64,000 nt of DNA, taken from positions 19,485 to 83,484 of the forward strand of contig BBXU01001231.1 of NCBI GenBank assembly GCA_001598975.1, in the 5' to 3' direction. Numbering within the stretch: position 1 is the stretch's first letter; each line of letters begins with the position of its first letter. This document shows, one piece after another, positions 45,701 through 60,538 of this stretch. A model generated the notes under the pieces. That model worked only from the letters and a program-made list of their open reading frames with translations. It ran no database searches and had not been told where the DNA came from. The translations under genes and the position numbers were made by a program. The DNA is from Parachlorella kessleri. Lineage: Eukaryota > Chlorophyta > Trebouxiophyceae > Chlorellales > Chlorellaceae.

Positions 45701-47898
45701 GGCGTTGTCCTACAGACAGCATGTGTCAACGCCCGCCCGTTTCGACCCACGGCGCAAGATTGTTAGGAATGGATGCAATCCAGTGGTAGTGAGCTGCATG
45801 GTGTGACCCAGCATGGGAGAGGCGTGGGCGTGTGGTGGGTCAATGTTGCGTCACCCCACTGGTTATGTCACTCTCACCTCCGCTCGGTGCCTGGTGCAGG
45901 GCACACAGCCTGGCACACTTGTTGAGTGCTGTGAGCCTCCTGCTGCTGCTGGAGTTGGGGTTGGAGACGGTGATGCGCTACGAGAACGTAGGGCGGGATG
46001 GCTACCACTCCCTGTGAGTCTGGCCTGGGTGGGGATGCAGGGACGGGCACGCTTGGTGCCTCCTCCTTCTTGAGGCGCAATGACGTGCGCACTCTCTGCA
46101 GCTTAGGGCTGTGGTAATGCCCACACCATTCGCTGGCTGGGCCGCGTCTTCAGCAGGGCAGCCCGACTGTGCAGGACACGTTTGCTGAAGGCACCCTTGG
46201 TATACCTTCATTGCCAACGGAGCTGTCCAGGCTGCCTGTTGGCATGGCTCGTGTCACTCCTGTTGGCCCCCACTTAAGCTTCCCTTGCCGTGCCCTTCCT
46301 TGGCCTGCTGCAGGTACAAGTGGTACCGCGCGTTTGAGGCGCTGCACTTCCCAGACCCCATGGGCCTCCGTCTTGTGCTGGAGAGGTGGACCCTGCACCT
46401 CTACCCCAACGGTAGGCTGCCTGTCTTGTGCTGCTTGAACGGCCAGGCGTTCCATATCTTTTCCCTACTCCTATGACTGTGCTGCCTTTCAAGGTGTGCC
46501 AATGCTTGTATTTTCTGTGGTCGGCTGCAGCTGACAGTGTGGCAGATACCAATCATATAGCCGTTCCATGCCCATGCTTTGAGCCTTTCTCACCTTCCCT
46601 CACACTCTAAAGCTCCTTGTTCCTCGGCTGCTGCAGCCATCAAGTGGCTGATGGCCGTGTTTGACGTGCCCGAGAACATTGCGGTCTCCCGCACTGCCAT
46701 CTGCGCCGCTGGCGGCAAGCTGCTGCACCTGACTCGCATCCAGGCGGTCGGCTTCTACCTGGGTGTGCTGGCCTACTACTGGCTGCTGGCTACGCCAACC
46801 GTGGGCTTCCTGTTTGGCTGCTACCTCTTCCTCTCCGTCAATGTGTGAGTGGTGCCGCCTCACTGGCTGGCTGACCTGTGCTGCTGCTTGTGCATGTAAG
46901 CTGCAGAACTTCTGTGCTTTTAATCCTGTCCAAGTCATTTGATTGTACACTCACTTTCTATCTGGTCATATCGCAGTGTTGCAAGGCACCAAGGACCCAG
47001 CAATTTGATGCAGCAACCCCACAAGCCCCTCCCCTTCGCCCTTGCTGCAGGTTCCACGTCCACTATGACGAGGCCTTCAGCTCTCTGCAGGTCCCCCACT
47101 TCAAGGGCTTCTGCCGCTTCCACATCACGCGCAGCGGCGACCTGGAGATGTACTCACTGGGCCTACATAAGGTGGGACACCTGCTGCGCTGTGCTGTGTT
47201 GCGCAGCAAGTGCTGTGCCTCTCGAGGGATGGTGCCCATTGCGTGACTTGTCTGATGTGTTTGGGCGTCCCTTGTCTGGCTGTGTGGGCAGCCAATCAGC
47301 TGTTGGGTAGCACCAGGTCTTGCATGCGAGGCGTCATTGTGATGAGTGGCGGGGTCATGCCGCGCTTTCCTTGATGGATGGCTGGGTTATACCGCGCTCG
47401 TCTTGCAGGTGCCCTTCAGCTGGCGCGAGGACCCCAGGTGGCTCACACCCCAGGGCGGCGGCAGCAAGGACACCCCCTCGCACAAGGCCAAGTATCCGTC
47501 AAGGCGAGCACTGATCTGGATCCAGAAGCTTGATAGCCCTGTCTTGCAGCGAACCTACCCTTGTCCTGTGAGACGTGAGATGACAAACTGCGGGCATTTC
47601 GCCGACCTTGCAGTCGCCTGCCAGCGAAGCCCGGCAGGCTAGACCCTCTGGTCGTGGTAAGCCCTCACTACAGGGCAGAGTCGTGTTGCTGGTGGTGTGC
47701 AGGTGGCTCCCCGTGGAGGAGCGGCTGGTGGGTGCCCCTCGCCGCAACGGGGGCCTCAAGGCCGCTACCCCTCCTGAGGCCTCGCTCAAGGTGGTGGACT
47801 ATCTTTTTGTTCCCCGTTACCGGAACGCTGCTGGGCAGCAGCCGGGACTGCCGGGGCAGCCGCAGCAGCCTGGCCAGGGGCTGGCCCAGTCCCGGTGA
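36703..47898 (+). CDS. Large multipass membrane calcineurin-like metallophosphoesterase
   Basis: About 11 kb, more than 20 exons, roughly 1,600 residues by my estimate. First exons 36703-36813, 37038-37086, 37208-37277 and 37602-38231 join in phase and encode several membrane helices (LAVYLVGLCAAFTV; ISLLLTVFLLSLAILGVL; AWAIVVLNSMTLALA). The metallophosphoesterase domain follows at about 39840-42330, with ADTGDGGDPTYAVAR, LLVHGGDLAYPN, FMLPGNHDWIDGL, IVAMHCPTWLVDWFW and AGDLHFFMRH supplying the metal-binding Asp, Asn and His residues. Exon 42304-43672 then inserts about 450 Gln/Ser/Ala/Pro-rich residues before GGGFLHPTHVFSYSRF. The C-terminal part has further helices and GFCRFHITRSGDLEMYSLGL. 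The architecture matches an uncharacterised land-plant family; the substrate is unknown. Middle and C-terminal exon edges are approximate. Confidence 0.85.
37474..37547. repeat. 37-bp tandem duplication in an intron
   Basis: Two adjacent 37-bp units starting TACACCAGCAGTCGCTGCCA and ending in ATGTACGG, differing only at the last base. It lies in intron 3 of the metallophosphoesterase gene. Confidence 0.95.
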
Positions 47899-48712
47899 TG
47901 AACATCCACCACGCAGGGCTGCCCGTTGTGGTCTGGTAGCAGGCCGGCCCTTTCAAGCACGCTCGCAAGGGTGGTGTATCATCTAGTCCAGGCAGTGTTG
48001 CCAACTGTGGTCAATAGCTTGGTACTTCATGTGTGCTTTGGACGTTGTAGCTGCGGCAATCAATACTTGATACCGTGCCTTCCCTAGCCATTCTTGCCGA
48101 CAAAACATGCTCTTTGGCACACGCCATCTTTGTTTTTGGCGGCACCTTTTGCCTGCGGTATCCCTGTTTTTGTCTGGGCTTTTGTTGTAACTCTTGCAGG
48201 TGTACCGTGGATAGAAAGCTTATGCCTTCACTGCAGTGTGCTTGATAACTGTACACTCATGTTGTTGTATCTGGTTGACATATTTTCTTGCTCCGTTGCA
48301 ACCCTTCAGTAGCACTTGCCCTTTTGTTTGCGTCTTTCTGTTGGCTGCTGGAAGGGTCGAGGTTGAGAGCCATTAGTCGCTTGTTTGCGTAGCTCGTACT
48401 CTGCAGGTTTTGGTGGTTCTAAGGAAGTGGAAGTGTACTCTTGTTAGGACAGCAGTCCCCTCCGCATACCGCTCAGAGCGGCCAGGGCAAGATATGTAGG
48501 AAAGAATAAACGTTCAAGAAGTTGCAACTATTGCCATTCGGAAAGGCTTACGGCAAGGTGAGTCAAGGCGGTCGAGCATTTTGATGTGCAACCAGCCAAG
48601 CCGTTGCGCTAGCCTTAGTAGCCTTAAGGCAATCAAACGTTACGTGAGCAAGGCTGCCCTATAGAGCCTCCCTGAGGGGCCGATTCTGCCTGCGACCTCC
48701 ACAGGAGCAGCC
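47899..48712. other. Intergenic region, metallophosphoesterase to MYST gene
   Basis: 814 bp between two plus-strand genes, with a TGTAA at 48186. The rest shows no exon, and the MYST promoter is presumed near its right end. Confidence 0.45.
48186..48190 (+). terminator. Putative polyadenylation signal TGTAA for metallophosphoesterase
   Basis: TGTAA about 290 bp after the stop codon, in a T-rich stretch. Confidence 0.4.
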
Positions 48713-53496
<4,784 letters not shown>

Positions 53497-54052
53497 AGCC
53501 TGCCGGCCTTGTGCTCAGCCAGGTGGCGCAAGCCGCATGGTGTTGCATGGGATGCCCCCTCGGCTGTACTGAAAGTATGGCTATGGCGTACTAGTGCTAG
53601 TCTATGTGGGCTATAGAGGAGGCAGTTGTTGGCCTCCTGCTGGTGGACTGTGAAGTGGTGTAATAGTCAAGCTTCACACCTAGGTGCGATGGTTGGTATA
53701 AAATAAGGAAAGGGCGCAAATAGGTTTTCAGCGGTGTAGGCATGCGAGGAGGGTGTTTGCCTAGGTAGGGGAAGGGCAGGAGGTCAGGAAGCTGCAGGAC
53801 AAAAGTTGCTTTTGAGCGTGGCAGCGGTTGATGAGGTTGTGGGATGAGGCAAATGTGGCGATTGTCCTATCCTGGCTGCCGCTGAAGCACCTGTAAGCTG
53901 CCCAGCCTGCGTTGACATGGTCGGTTGCAGTTGTTAAGAAATGGTGGAAGGTCCAGGCATTATGTACAGGTTCCCCGGGGTTGCCAGGGGGTCAGCAAAG
54001 GCTGAGTACAAGCTGATGCAGTGCAGCCTGGTCACGAGGGTTCGCTTGGTAA
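53497..54052. other. Convergent intergenic region
   Basis: 556 bp between the stops of the MYST gene (+) and a secreted-protein gene (-). Contains one TGTAA for the MYST gene. Nothing else seen. Confidence 0.45.
53659..53663 (+). terminator. Putative polyadenylation signal TGTAA for MYST gene
   Basis: TGTAA about 165 bp after the stop codon. Confidence 0.45.
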
Positions 54053-55770
54053 TCAGCGGCGGCCAGCAATGATGTCGGCGGTGACAGATGTACCAGCAGG
54101 GATGTCGGACTGGGCGTTGGCCTTGCCGTTGCCCTGGGCAGCGTTGCCGTTGATGGTGGTGGTGGCAAAGGTGCTCACGCTGCGGAAGTTGCCAGGCTGG
54201 TAGCCGCCGAGGACGGCAGCTGCAGCAGCACAGGGGCAGGCAGGGCCGGCGGGGGCATCAGCAGCTGCATGGCCATGCTTGCTCCAAGGGTTTGCAGGGA
54301 GGCAGCCAGGCACACGTGCTCTTGAAAGGTGGCAAGATGATGTTACCACTCCGGGGGAGCGCTGCTCCCCAAGGGTTTGCAGGCAGGCAGCCAGGCAGGC
54401 GCTGTATGATGTTGGCACATTCATGTTACCATACCAAGGGAGCGCTGCTACCATTGCCCTTGCTCACCGTTGCCGATGACGACGGCAGAGCTGCCCTCGC
54501 CAGAGAAGCCCACAGAGTTGCTCTCAGAGGCCACACCACCGGGGCCGGTGATGCCAGCACCTGCAGGTGGCCAGGGCCCAGCCCTTCAGCGGCTTTGTGG
54601 GGAACAGGGGGCAATCCAGCCTGTGGGCAGGTGCATTCCTCGTGCTGACGAGCTCCATGTGGGTGCATGCATCCAGCAGGCCCATCTGGCAGCACAAGCA
54701 AGACGGCACAGCACAGCAAGCCCTCCCGCACCTGCAGCAGAGCCTGCCGCGCCAGTGTTGCTGCGGACTTGGGTATTGGACGCGAAGCGGGAGGAGCCAA
54801 AGGGGGAGGTTGCAAAGCCGCTGGTGCTGCCGGTGAAGCTTGACTTGCCGGCGCCCTGGCCAAAGCTGGTGCCTGCGACAGGCAGACAACCGGGGGAGCA
54901 GCAGCTTGGTTCCAGATGCAAGCTTGCCGGCGCCCGGCAGAGAGGAGGGGTCCTTAAAGGCTCTGGACTCCCAAAGTGGCTGCCAAGTCAGTGTCTACTT
55001 GGGAGGCCGCTGCATGGGCACTCGGCAATTCAGCTGGGATGACTCACCCACAGCCGAGCCGGAGTTGCCCTGGACCAGGGTCTGCACGCTGGAGGTGGAG
55101 CCCGCGCCGCCGGTGCCCGTGACGGTGCCGGTGGTCCTCACACCGGTGGTTGCGCCGCCGGAAACGCCGGAATTGGAGCCAGCGGAGGTGGTGCCCCTGG
55201 TGCCTGCAGCAAGACGGGCGGCTGGCATGGGTTCGCTTTGTGCAATGTACCTAGACTAGCCACCCAGCGAGTGCACACAACGGTTATTAGTATGGTTGGC
55301 AGGTAGTGCGAACAGGGAGTGAGAGTTGGGCTGTACTAACAAGGCTGGATGCGGAATGCGCTCAAGTCTTGCCTGAGTTCTGATCTAGATTATGGGCATC
55401 GGGATTGCCTACCTGTGGTGGAAGCCACTGCGGCTCCCTCTGCCGCGGTGGTGGTGGCCTGGGAGCCAGCCGCTGCCGAGGCAGCGCCATTAGAAGAGCC
55501 GCTGGCTCCAGAGGTGGAGTAGGTCAGCAGCTCCCTCACAGAGCGAGCACTGCAGCAAGGTGGTTAGTTGCGCGGTGTCTATATCAAGTGGGCTCCTCTG
55601 AGGGGTCCAAAAATGGGTCTGCCATGACACAGCTGGAGTGAGAGGCCTGGACTATTCCTGCGCGCAACCTTGGCGGCAAGTGCTGGCAGCCTCACCAACC
55701 CATCCCACCTGCAAGAATGTGCCAGTAGGACGACCAACAAGGTCACAGCGGCATAGACCTTGATTGCCAT
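54053..55770 (-). CDS. Secreted Gly/Ser/Thr/Ala-rich low-complexity protein
   Basis: Six exons: 55770-55709, 55549-55413, 55203-55048, 54872-54732, 54560-54468 and 54219-54053; 251 residues, all phases closing. A signal peptide (MAIKVYAAVTLLVVLLAHSC) is followed by RSVRELL, then a chain of Gly/Ser/Thr/Ala/Asn with almost no charged residues (for example GTTSAGSNSGVSGG and SVQTLVQGNSGSAVG). It ends SVTADIIAGRR. No catalytic domain is recognised. Composition suggests an extracellular matrix, cell-wall or surface protein, with Ser/Thr-rich stretches possibly glycosylated; this is inference. The next gene, head-to-head at 56158, encodes a similar product. Introns share the same phase-1 junctions, suggesting exon duplication within the gene. 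One intron holds a dispersed-repeat copy and another an 84-bp tandem duplication. Confidence 0.78.
54284..54452. repeat. ~84-bp imperfect tandem duplication in an intron
   Basis: Two adjacent units, each starting CCAAGGGTTTGCAGG and ending GGAGCGCTGCT-CC, diverged in the middle by several indels. Inside the last intron of the minus-strand secreted-protein gene. Confidence 0.85.
55286..55388 (+). repeat. Dispersed ~105-bp repeat, copy E (intronic, antisense)
   Basis: Well preserved: GGCAGGTAGTGCGAACAGGG, AGTGAGAGTTGGGCTG, AAGGCTGGATGCGGAATG, CTCAAGTCTTGCCTGAGTTC. It lies in intron 2 of the minus-strand secreted-protein gene, so opposite to that gene, yet still + like all other copies. Confidence 0.87.
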
Positions 55771-56157
55771 GGGGACGATTGTGGGCTGGCCTGCAGGCAG
55801 AAGCTGGCAGCAAGGACCCGTCAAGGTTCCAAACGGCGGCGGGTGGGAGGTCGTTGCGGCTGCCTACTTACAAACTGTGGCGTGCACCCGAGTTCGACCC
55901 TTTGTAGCCCCAGCTGCGCTAGGTTAGTACTGTCTGCCGGAGCTTACAAGGTTGCTCAACAACAACGCCGTGGCGTTCCCGCCGCCATTTCCTCGGAGTT
56001 TTTCTCGGCCTGTGTTCTATGCAGTTGCACGGTTAGAACCTTGAGCCAGCCACGCCGTCGGCTTCACCAAGGGTGACGATCTGAAACAACCTGCTGGGGC
56101 ACCACTCAGGCGTCGCTTAAGCTGTCACTGACGTGCCGCAGTAATCATCATTACACC
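55771..56157. promoter_or_regulatory. Shared upstream region of the two secreted-protein genes
   Basis: 387 bp between divergent start codons of two genes with similar products, so a bidirectional promoter is plausible. No specific site recognised. Confidence 0.45.
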
Positions 56158-57904
56158 ATGATGGCTAAGACTGTCGCCCTGCTGCTTTTGTGCGCCCTTG
56201 TCGCAAGGTGAGTGTATTCACAGATAGATGGGGCTTGGTGGGTTGCACTCAGCGACGCAAGGGGTTTAGTCGTCACTGGCGGCGCCTGCCAACAGGGTTG
56301 CAACCACTCACCCTGACTGAAGATACTGCTAAGACCTGGCGCAGTAACCTTGTCTTGCCGTGATTGGCCCCAGAGGCTGTCAAGGTTCCTCCTTAGCTAC
56401 TGCAGCCTGCCACCAGCAACCTTGAGAGCCTGCCTGCCTATGCAGGGCGCAGGCCTTTGATGCCAGGAAACTCCTGGCGACCGTGAGTGGTGCCGGCACA
56501 GCCCAGGCTATTGGTGGCCCCACAAGCACCAACACCCTCACTCTGGGCGCCGTGGATCCTTACTCTGGGTACGCCTTGCTCCTGCACCTGCACCACCCAA
56601 GCTGGCACCTGGTTGCATGTCACAGGCTCTCACACTTACGAGCTGGACCACCGTGAAGCCCATGCAGCCGGGTATCTGGCATAGTGCAGTGTGGCAGCGC
56701 TCCATGCCACTGCGATTGCAGGGTTGGCATGACTACCACATTCACTGGAGCCACGGGGAGGGCAGCTGAAACTGGTGCCACGTCCCAAGGTGAGACGGCA
56801 CCCTAGTGTCATCGGCAGCAGACCCGACATCAACCCCTTGTAGCACTTGCATGTGCAGCCTCCCATGTGTCATCCAACCCAAGGCCAACCCAACCACAGC
56901 CTTGCACAGTGATGTGTACTCTGTTGACACAGTTAAGCAATGTTAGCACTCTCCTGCTGCGCCTGCTCCCACCCCATGACACACGTGTGCTGCATGCTGA
57001 ACCCTGCACTGCTGCTGTGCTGGCTCATGGCTGTGCAGCCGCCGGCCCCAACTCAGCTTCCGGCATTACCGCCGGCAGTGGCGCCGCCGGTACTGTGGGC
57101 GCGTCCTCTGTCACTGCTACCGGCGCCTTTGTGACTCCCAGCCTGGCTGGCTCCGCGGCTTCCACCCAGTCTTCTGCCTTCACTAACGGCATAACCCAGG
57201 CAGGGTTCACCGGCGGCGCTGCCCAGGCCACCGGTACAGGCGGTGTCAGGTATGGTGAACCAGGTCTTTTGGCGCAGGAGGTCCATGGCCTCAAGCTTTT
57301 CAGTGCATGGCCGCCCACTAGAACCAACCCATGCCGTCACCCATAACTCATCATGCAGGCGACCTTCTGGTCAATCGCTTCCATCAACCCATTCTGCTGC
57401 AGGATCGCAATAGGTCAAGCTGGGGCCTACAGCAACAGCATTGGTGGCCCCGCCGGGACAAACACGGCTGGCATCTTCCTGGTCGGTCCCGGCGCCGGCG
57501 CACAGCTGTCCTCAAACTCAGTGGTCAGTATGCCAAGTGCACTCCCGCTGCACAATGAGCAGCATCATCAAGCCAGGGTCCTCACCTGGTGTGACAGACC
57601 TGCATGCAACCTCCCTATCATTGCTGTCGGTGCTAGCGCCTCGCCTACGCCTACGCATGCGCTCCGCTCACTCATGCGGCCTTGCCATGCTGGGTGCCTG
57701 CAGGGCGGCGCTGCCTCTGGCTCTGCCAGCGCCATCGGCGGCTCAGGGGCCACCATTAACGGCGTCTCTGGGGTGAGTGGCAGCATCGCCACCCAGGCTG
57801 TCTCGACCGGCGCCTCCTCTGCTGGGAATGCTGCAGGCACATTCATCACTCAGGGCCTGCCTTCCTTCTCCTCCCTCACCACCCGCAGCCAGTCCGGCCG
57901 CTAG
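56158..57904 (+). CDS. Secreted Gly/Ala/Ser/Thr-rich low-complexity protein (partner gene)
   Basis: Six exons: 56158-56207, 56446-56568, 56722-56789, 57039-57249, 57403-57523 and 57704-57904; 257 residues, all phases closing. Signal peptide MMAKTVALLLLCALVARAQA, then FDARKLLATVSG, then Gly/Ala/Ser/Thr/Asn-rich sequence with recurring short themes (AQAIGGPTSTNTLTLGA, YSNSIGGPAGTNTAGIF, GSASAIGGSGATINGVSG). It ends SLTTRSQSGR. The IGGP-(S/A)-x-TN theme recurs twice. No enzyme domain. Like its neighbour it has a basic-Leu-Leu motif just after the signal peptide, uncharged low-complexity repeats and an Arg-containing tail. An extracellular structural role is inferred from composition. A TGTAA lies about 155 bp downstream. 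Confidence 0.8.
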
Positions 57905-58291
57905 GTGCCACAGCACAGCATGGGGTTGCTGGGACCCCTGTGGCATCCTTGCTGCCTGTAGTGACCCTGTCCCCTGTCTTTGCCCAGGTGCAGCCTTTCC
58001 TTACCATTGCGTTGCATCCCTGACATGCCAGCACGCTAACTGTACATGACCCACGATCTGTAATGCACAAGTGGCAGTCAACGCACAAGAGGCAAAAAAA
58101 CAGCTGACGAAACAAGTCCCCCTTGGAACCTTGCAGCAGCAGATAGCGAGTCAGCAGCCCGCTAGCCAGCACAACTGAATGCCCACAACGACACGCTCAA
58201 GTACTTCAGAAAGTGTAGAGGCAAAAAACACAAAGCGCCCTATGCAGCCGCCCTATAATCCCGAACGACAGCACGCACCCACCCTCCAGCC
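57905..58291. other. Convergent intergenic region
   Basis: 387 bp between the stops of the secreted-protein gene (+) and ORC6 (-). Contains one plus-strand TGTAA. No exon seen. Confidence 0.45.
58059..58063 (+). terminator. Putative polyadenylation signal TGTAA for secreted-protein gene
   Basis: TGTAA about 155 bp after the stop codon at 57904. Confidence 0.45.
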
Positions 58292-60283
58292 TCACTTGCC
58301 GTTCTTCTCTTTGAGCGCCTGCTGCTCTTGCCCCTTGCTGTCTTCACTGGGCGCCGGAGGCTTGGCTCTCTGGCCTGGCTGCTCCTCTGCGCCTCCAAAC
58401 GTGAGAGTGGCCTGCCGCAGCGCCTTCTCGCTTAGCGCCTTCTGCTTCTTGGGGGCTGGCCTCGTCACCTTCGCCTTCCATTCCTCAAAGTCCTGGAGAA
58501 CACACCCAGGAGAGTGTGAGGTCAGGGTTGGATGTAGTTTCCCCGTATCCCCTGCTGCGCTGGGCTCCTTGTGTGGCTCGCTGGAACAGCCAGCCCTGCA
58601 CCCTCGGCCTGTATGTTCAAGGTGGCGGCAGGCCCACCATACCCGCTCCCCCTCGCTGGCCAGGCCACTAGCAGCACATGAGCAGCTCAGGGTGTGCCAA
58701 CCACCCAAGCCTCACCCGCTGCTGCTGCTGCCGCTTGTTCACTCTCTGCCCCACCATGCCCTCCTCCACCACCTCCTCGTCGCTGCTGCTGCACTGCTCA
58801 TCTTCCTCATCATGAGCCCTGCAAACTCCAGTGCAGCTGACATGCACTGGGACAGTGGTGCAGGACAAGCAACAGTGCCCAGCTAGCCATAGCCTAGACT
58901 TCTACATTCCACAGAGTTTGACTAGCGGGCTTGCAACTGGCCTGAGTTCCCCTATCCTGCATTCCTACCAACCCTGGCCGCTGCCTTCAAGTATGTGCTA
59001 CAAGGGTCAACCTGCAAAAGCTGCTCCATGAGCCTGCAACCAGCCATCCGCTGCACTTCCCGGGTTGCTGCTCATTTGGACCCTTGCCAGGTTTGAACAC
59101 TCCCCTTCAACCCACCCTGTGGCATCCAGCAGCTCCCTGTGTCCCTTCACATCCTCGGCCTTCCGCTTGGCCTTCTCCACCCCCACCAGGTCAAACACAA
59201 GGTCGTACATGCTGGCATGCACCTCCCCAAACTCCTTGCCCGTCACCCCCAGCGGCTGCAGCAGCTTCTCCTTGTCAACCTGGAGCAGGCATGGCCAGCA
59301 GTGGTCAGGGCCGGGCAGGGTCGGGGAGGTCTGTGAGGTCTACCACCCGCTGGATTGGATATCTAGTACCTCTCTGCTTCCTTGCCTGTCCCAACCAGAT
59401 TCGACGACCATACCCTAACAACCCTCCTTGCATTTTCCGGCCTCCTCACCTTCATCTTGTTCTTCTTTGCCACCAAGTAAAATGCCGTGGCCAGAAACAC
59501 CGGCCGCCCAAAGTCCACGTGCTGCTGCTGTGAGGGTGGCAGCCGCCGCACAAACCGCTCCTTGTAGGCCGCGAGCGCGGCCTTGACTGACTGCTCCAGC
59601 CGCGCGCAGCCGTGCTGGATGCACAGGTCGCGGGCGGTGGTCTGGCTGCCGATGCCCAGTAGGCGCTGCAGCGTAGCTTTGGTGGTGCGGTACACCTACA
59701 CGTGACAGGCAAGGGGCTTCAGCCCAGCCTTTTCTTGCAAAGCCAGTGTTGTTGTGGCGGGATCGTAGAGGAGGCTTAAGCCCAGCCAGGCACCCCTTAA
59801 GCACACAATGCTGCAATGGGCATCCTTGCTGCTCAGGGTGCTGGTCAGGGTGCTATGCACAAGCTGGCGCCGGCCCACACCTGCTCAGAAACTCCGCTGC
59901 AGCACAAGAGCAACTTGGGGTCGAGGGGTGTGCAAAGCCTGCACGTATGAAGGCAGCCAGGTTCCGGGCTTAAGCGTCGCTCGTGGCGGCATGGACAAAG
60001 CAGTCCGCTGGGAGGCTCACTTACGTCATACATGCGAGCTCCATACAGGCGGCAGTCTTGCAGAGCTCCCCCTGCAGCACCGGAAGCGACAGAGGTCACC
60101 ACATACACGCCGGGACGTACGCCAACAGCGCAGTCAGTCGGCTCTTTTTGCCGCTTAGCTTACCTGGCCTAAGTTGCTGCCTGAAAGCCGGGAGGTGGCT
60201 ACTCTCACGTACTCCCCTGCTTTTGCTAGCACCTTTGGGTCGCGTATGCCCACCCGCTTCGCCAGCATGCGTACCTCTGCCAT
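58292..60283 (-). CDS. ORC6: Origin recognition complex subunit 6
   Basis: Seven exons: 60283-60164, 60071-60025, 59938-59881, 59695-59450, 59279-59116, 58818-58716 and 58492-58292; 312 residues, all phases closing. ORC6 helps load the replicative helicase at origins. The two cyclin-like boxes are visible: GELCKTAACMELACM with LLLCCSGVSEQ, then PVFLATAFYLVAKKNKMKVD and VTGKEFGEVHASMYDLVFDL. An acidic stretch (HDEEDEQCSSSDEEVVEEG) precedes the C-terminal WKAKV segment (DFEEWKAKVTRPAPKKQK), which matches the conserved ORC6 tail region, and a basic end. Length is typical of plant ORC6. The third exon (58 bp) is needed to keep frame and supplies the missing part of box 1. Head-to-head with PP4R2. 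Confidence 0.9.
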
Positions 60284-60538
60284 GGCGTGAGCTTGCTACG
60301 AAGTGATGGCAACCAAGTGATCAGGCAGGGGCACAGTTCGGATTCCACGAAGAGCTTTAAGCTCTTTTAGTCTGGCTTTTTGGCTCGAATGGCAAAAGAA
60401 TAGGCCCATTCCCAGGGGAGGACAGGTACTGCGTCTCCAAAAAAGCCTGCTGGGCGTGCTAACAGCCAGCGAAGACTGCATCCTGCCAACGATACTAGCT
60501 AGCCATCTTGGCGGATTATTTGAGATCAAAATTTCTGC
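60284..60538. promoter_or_regulatory. Shared upstream region of ORC6 (-) and PP4R2 (+)
   Basis: 255 bp between divergent start codons. No individual element is assigned. Confidence 0.4.
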
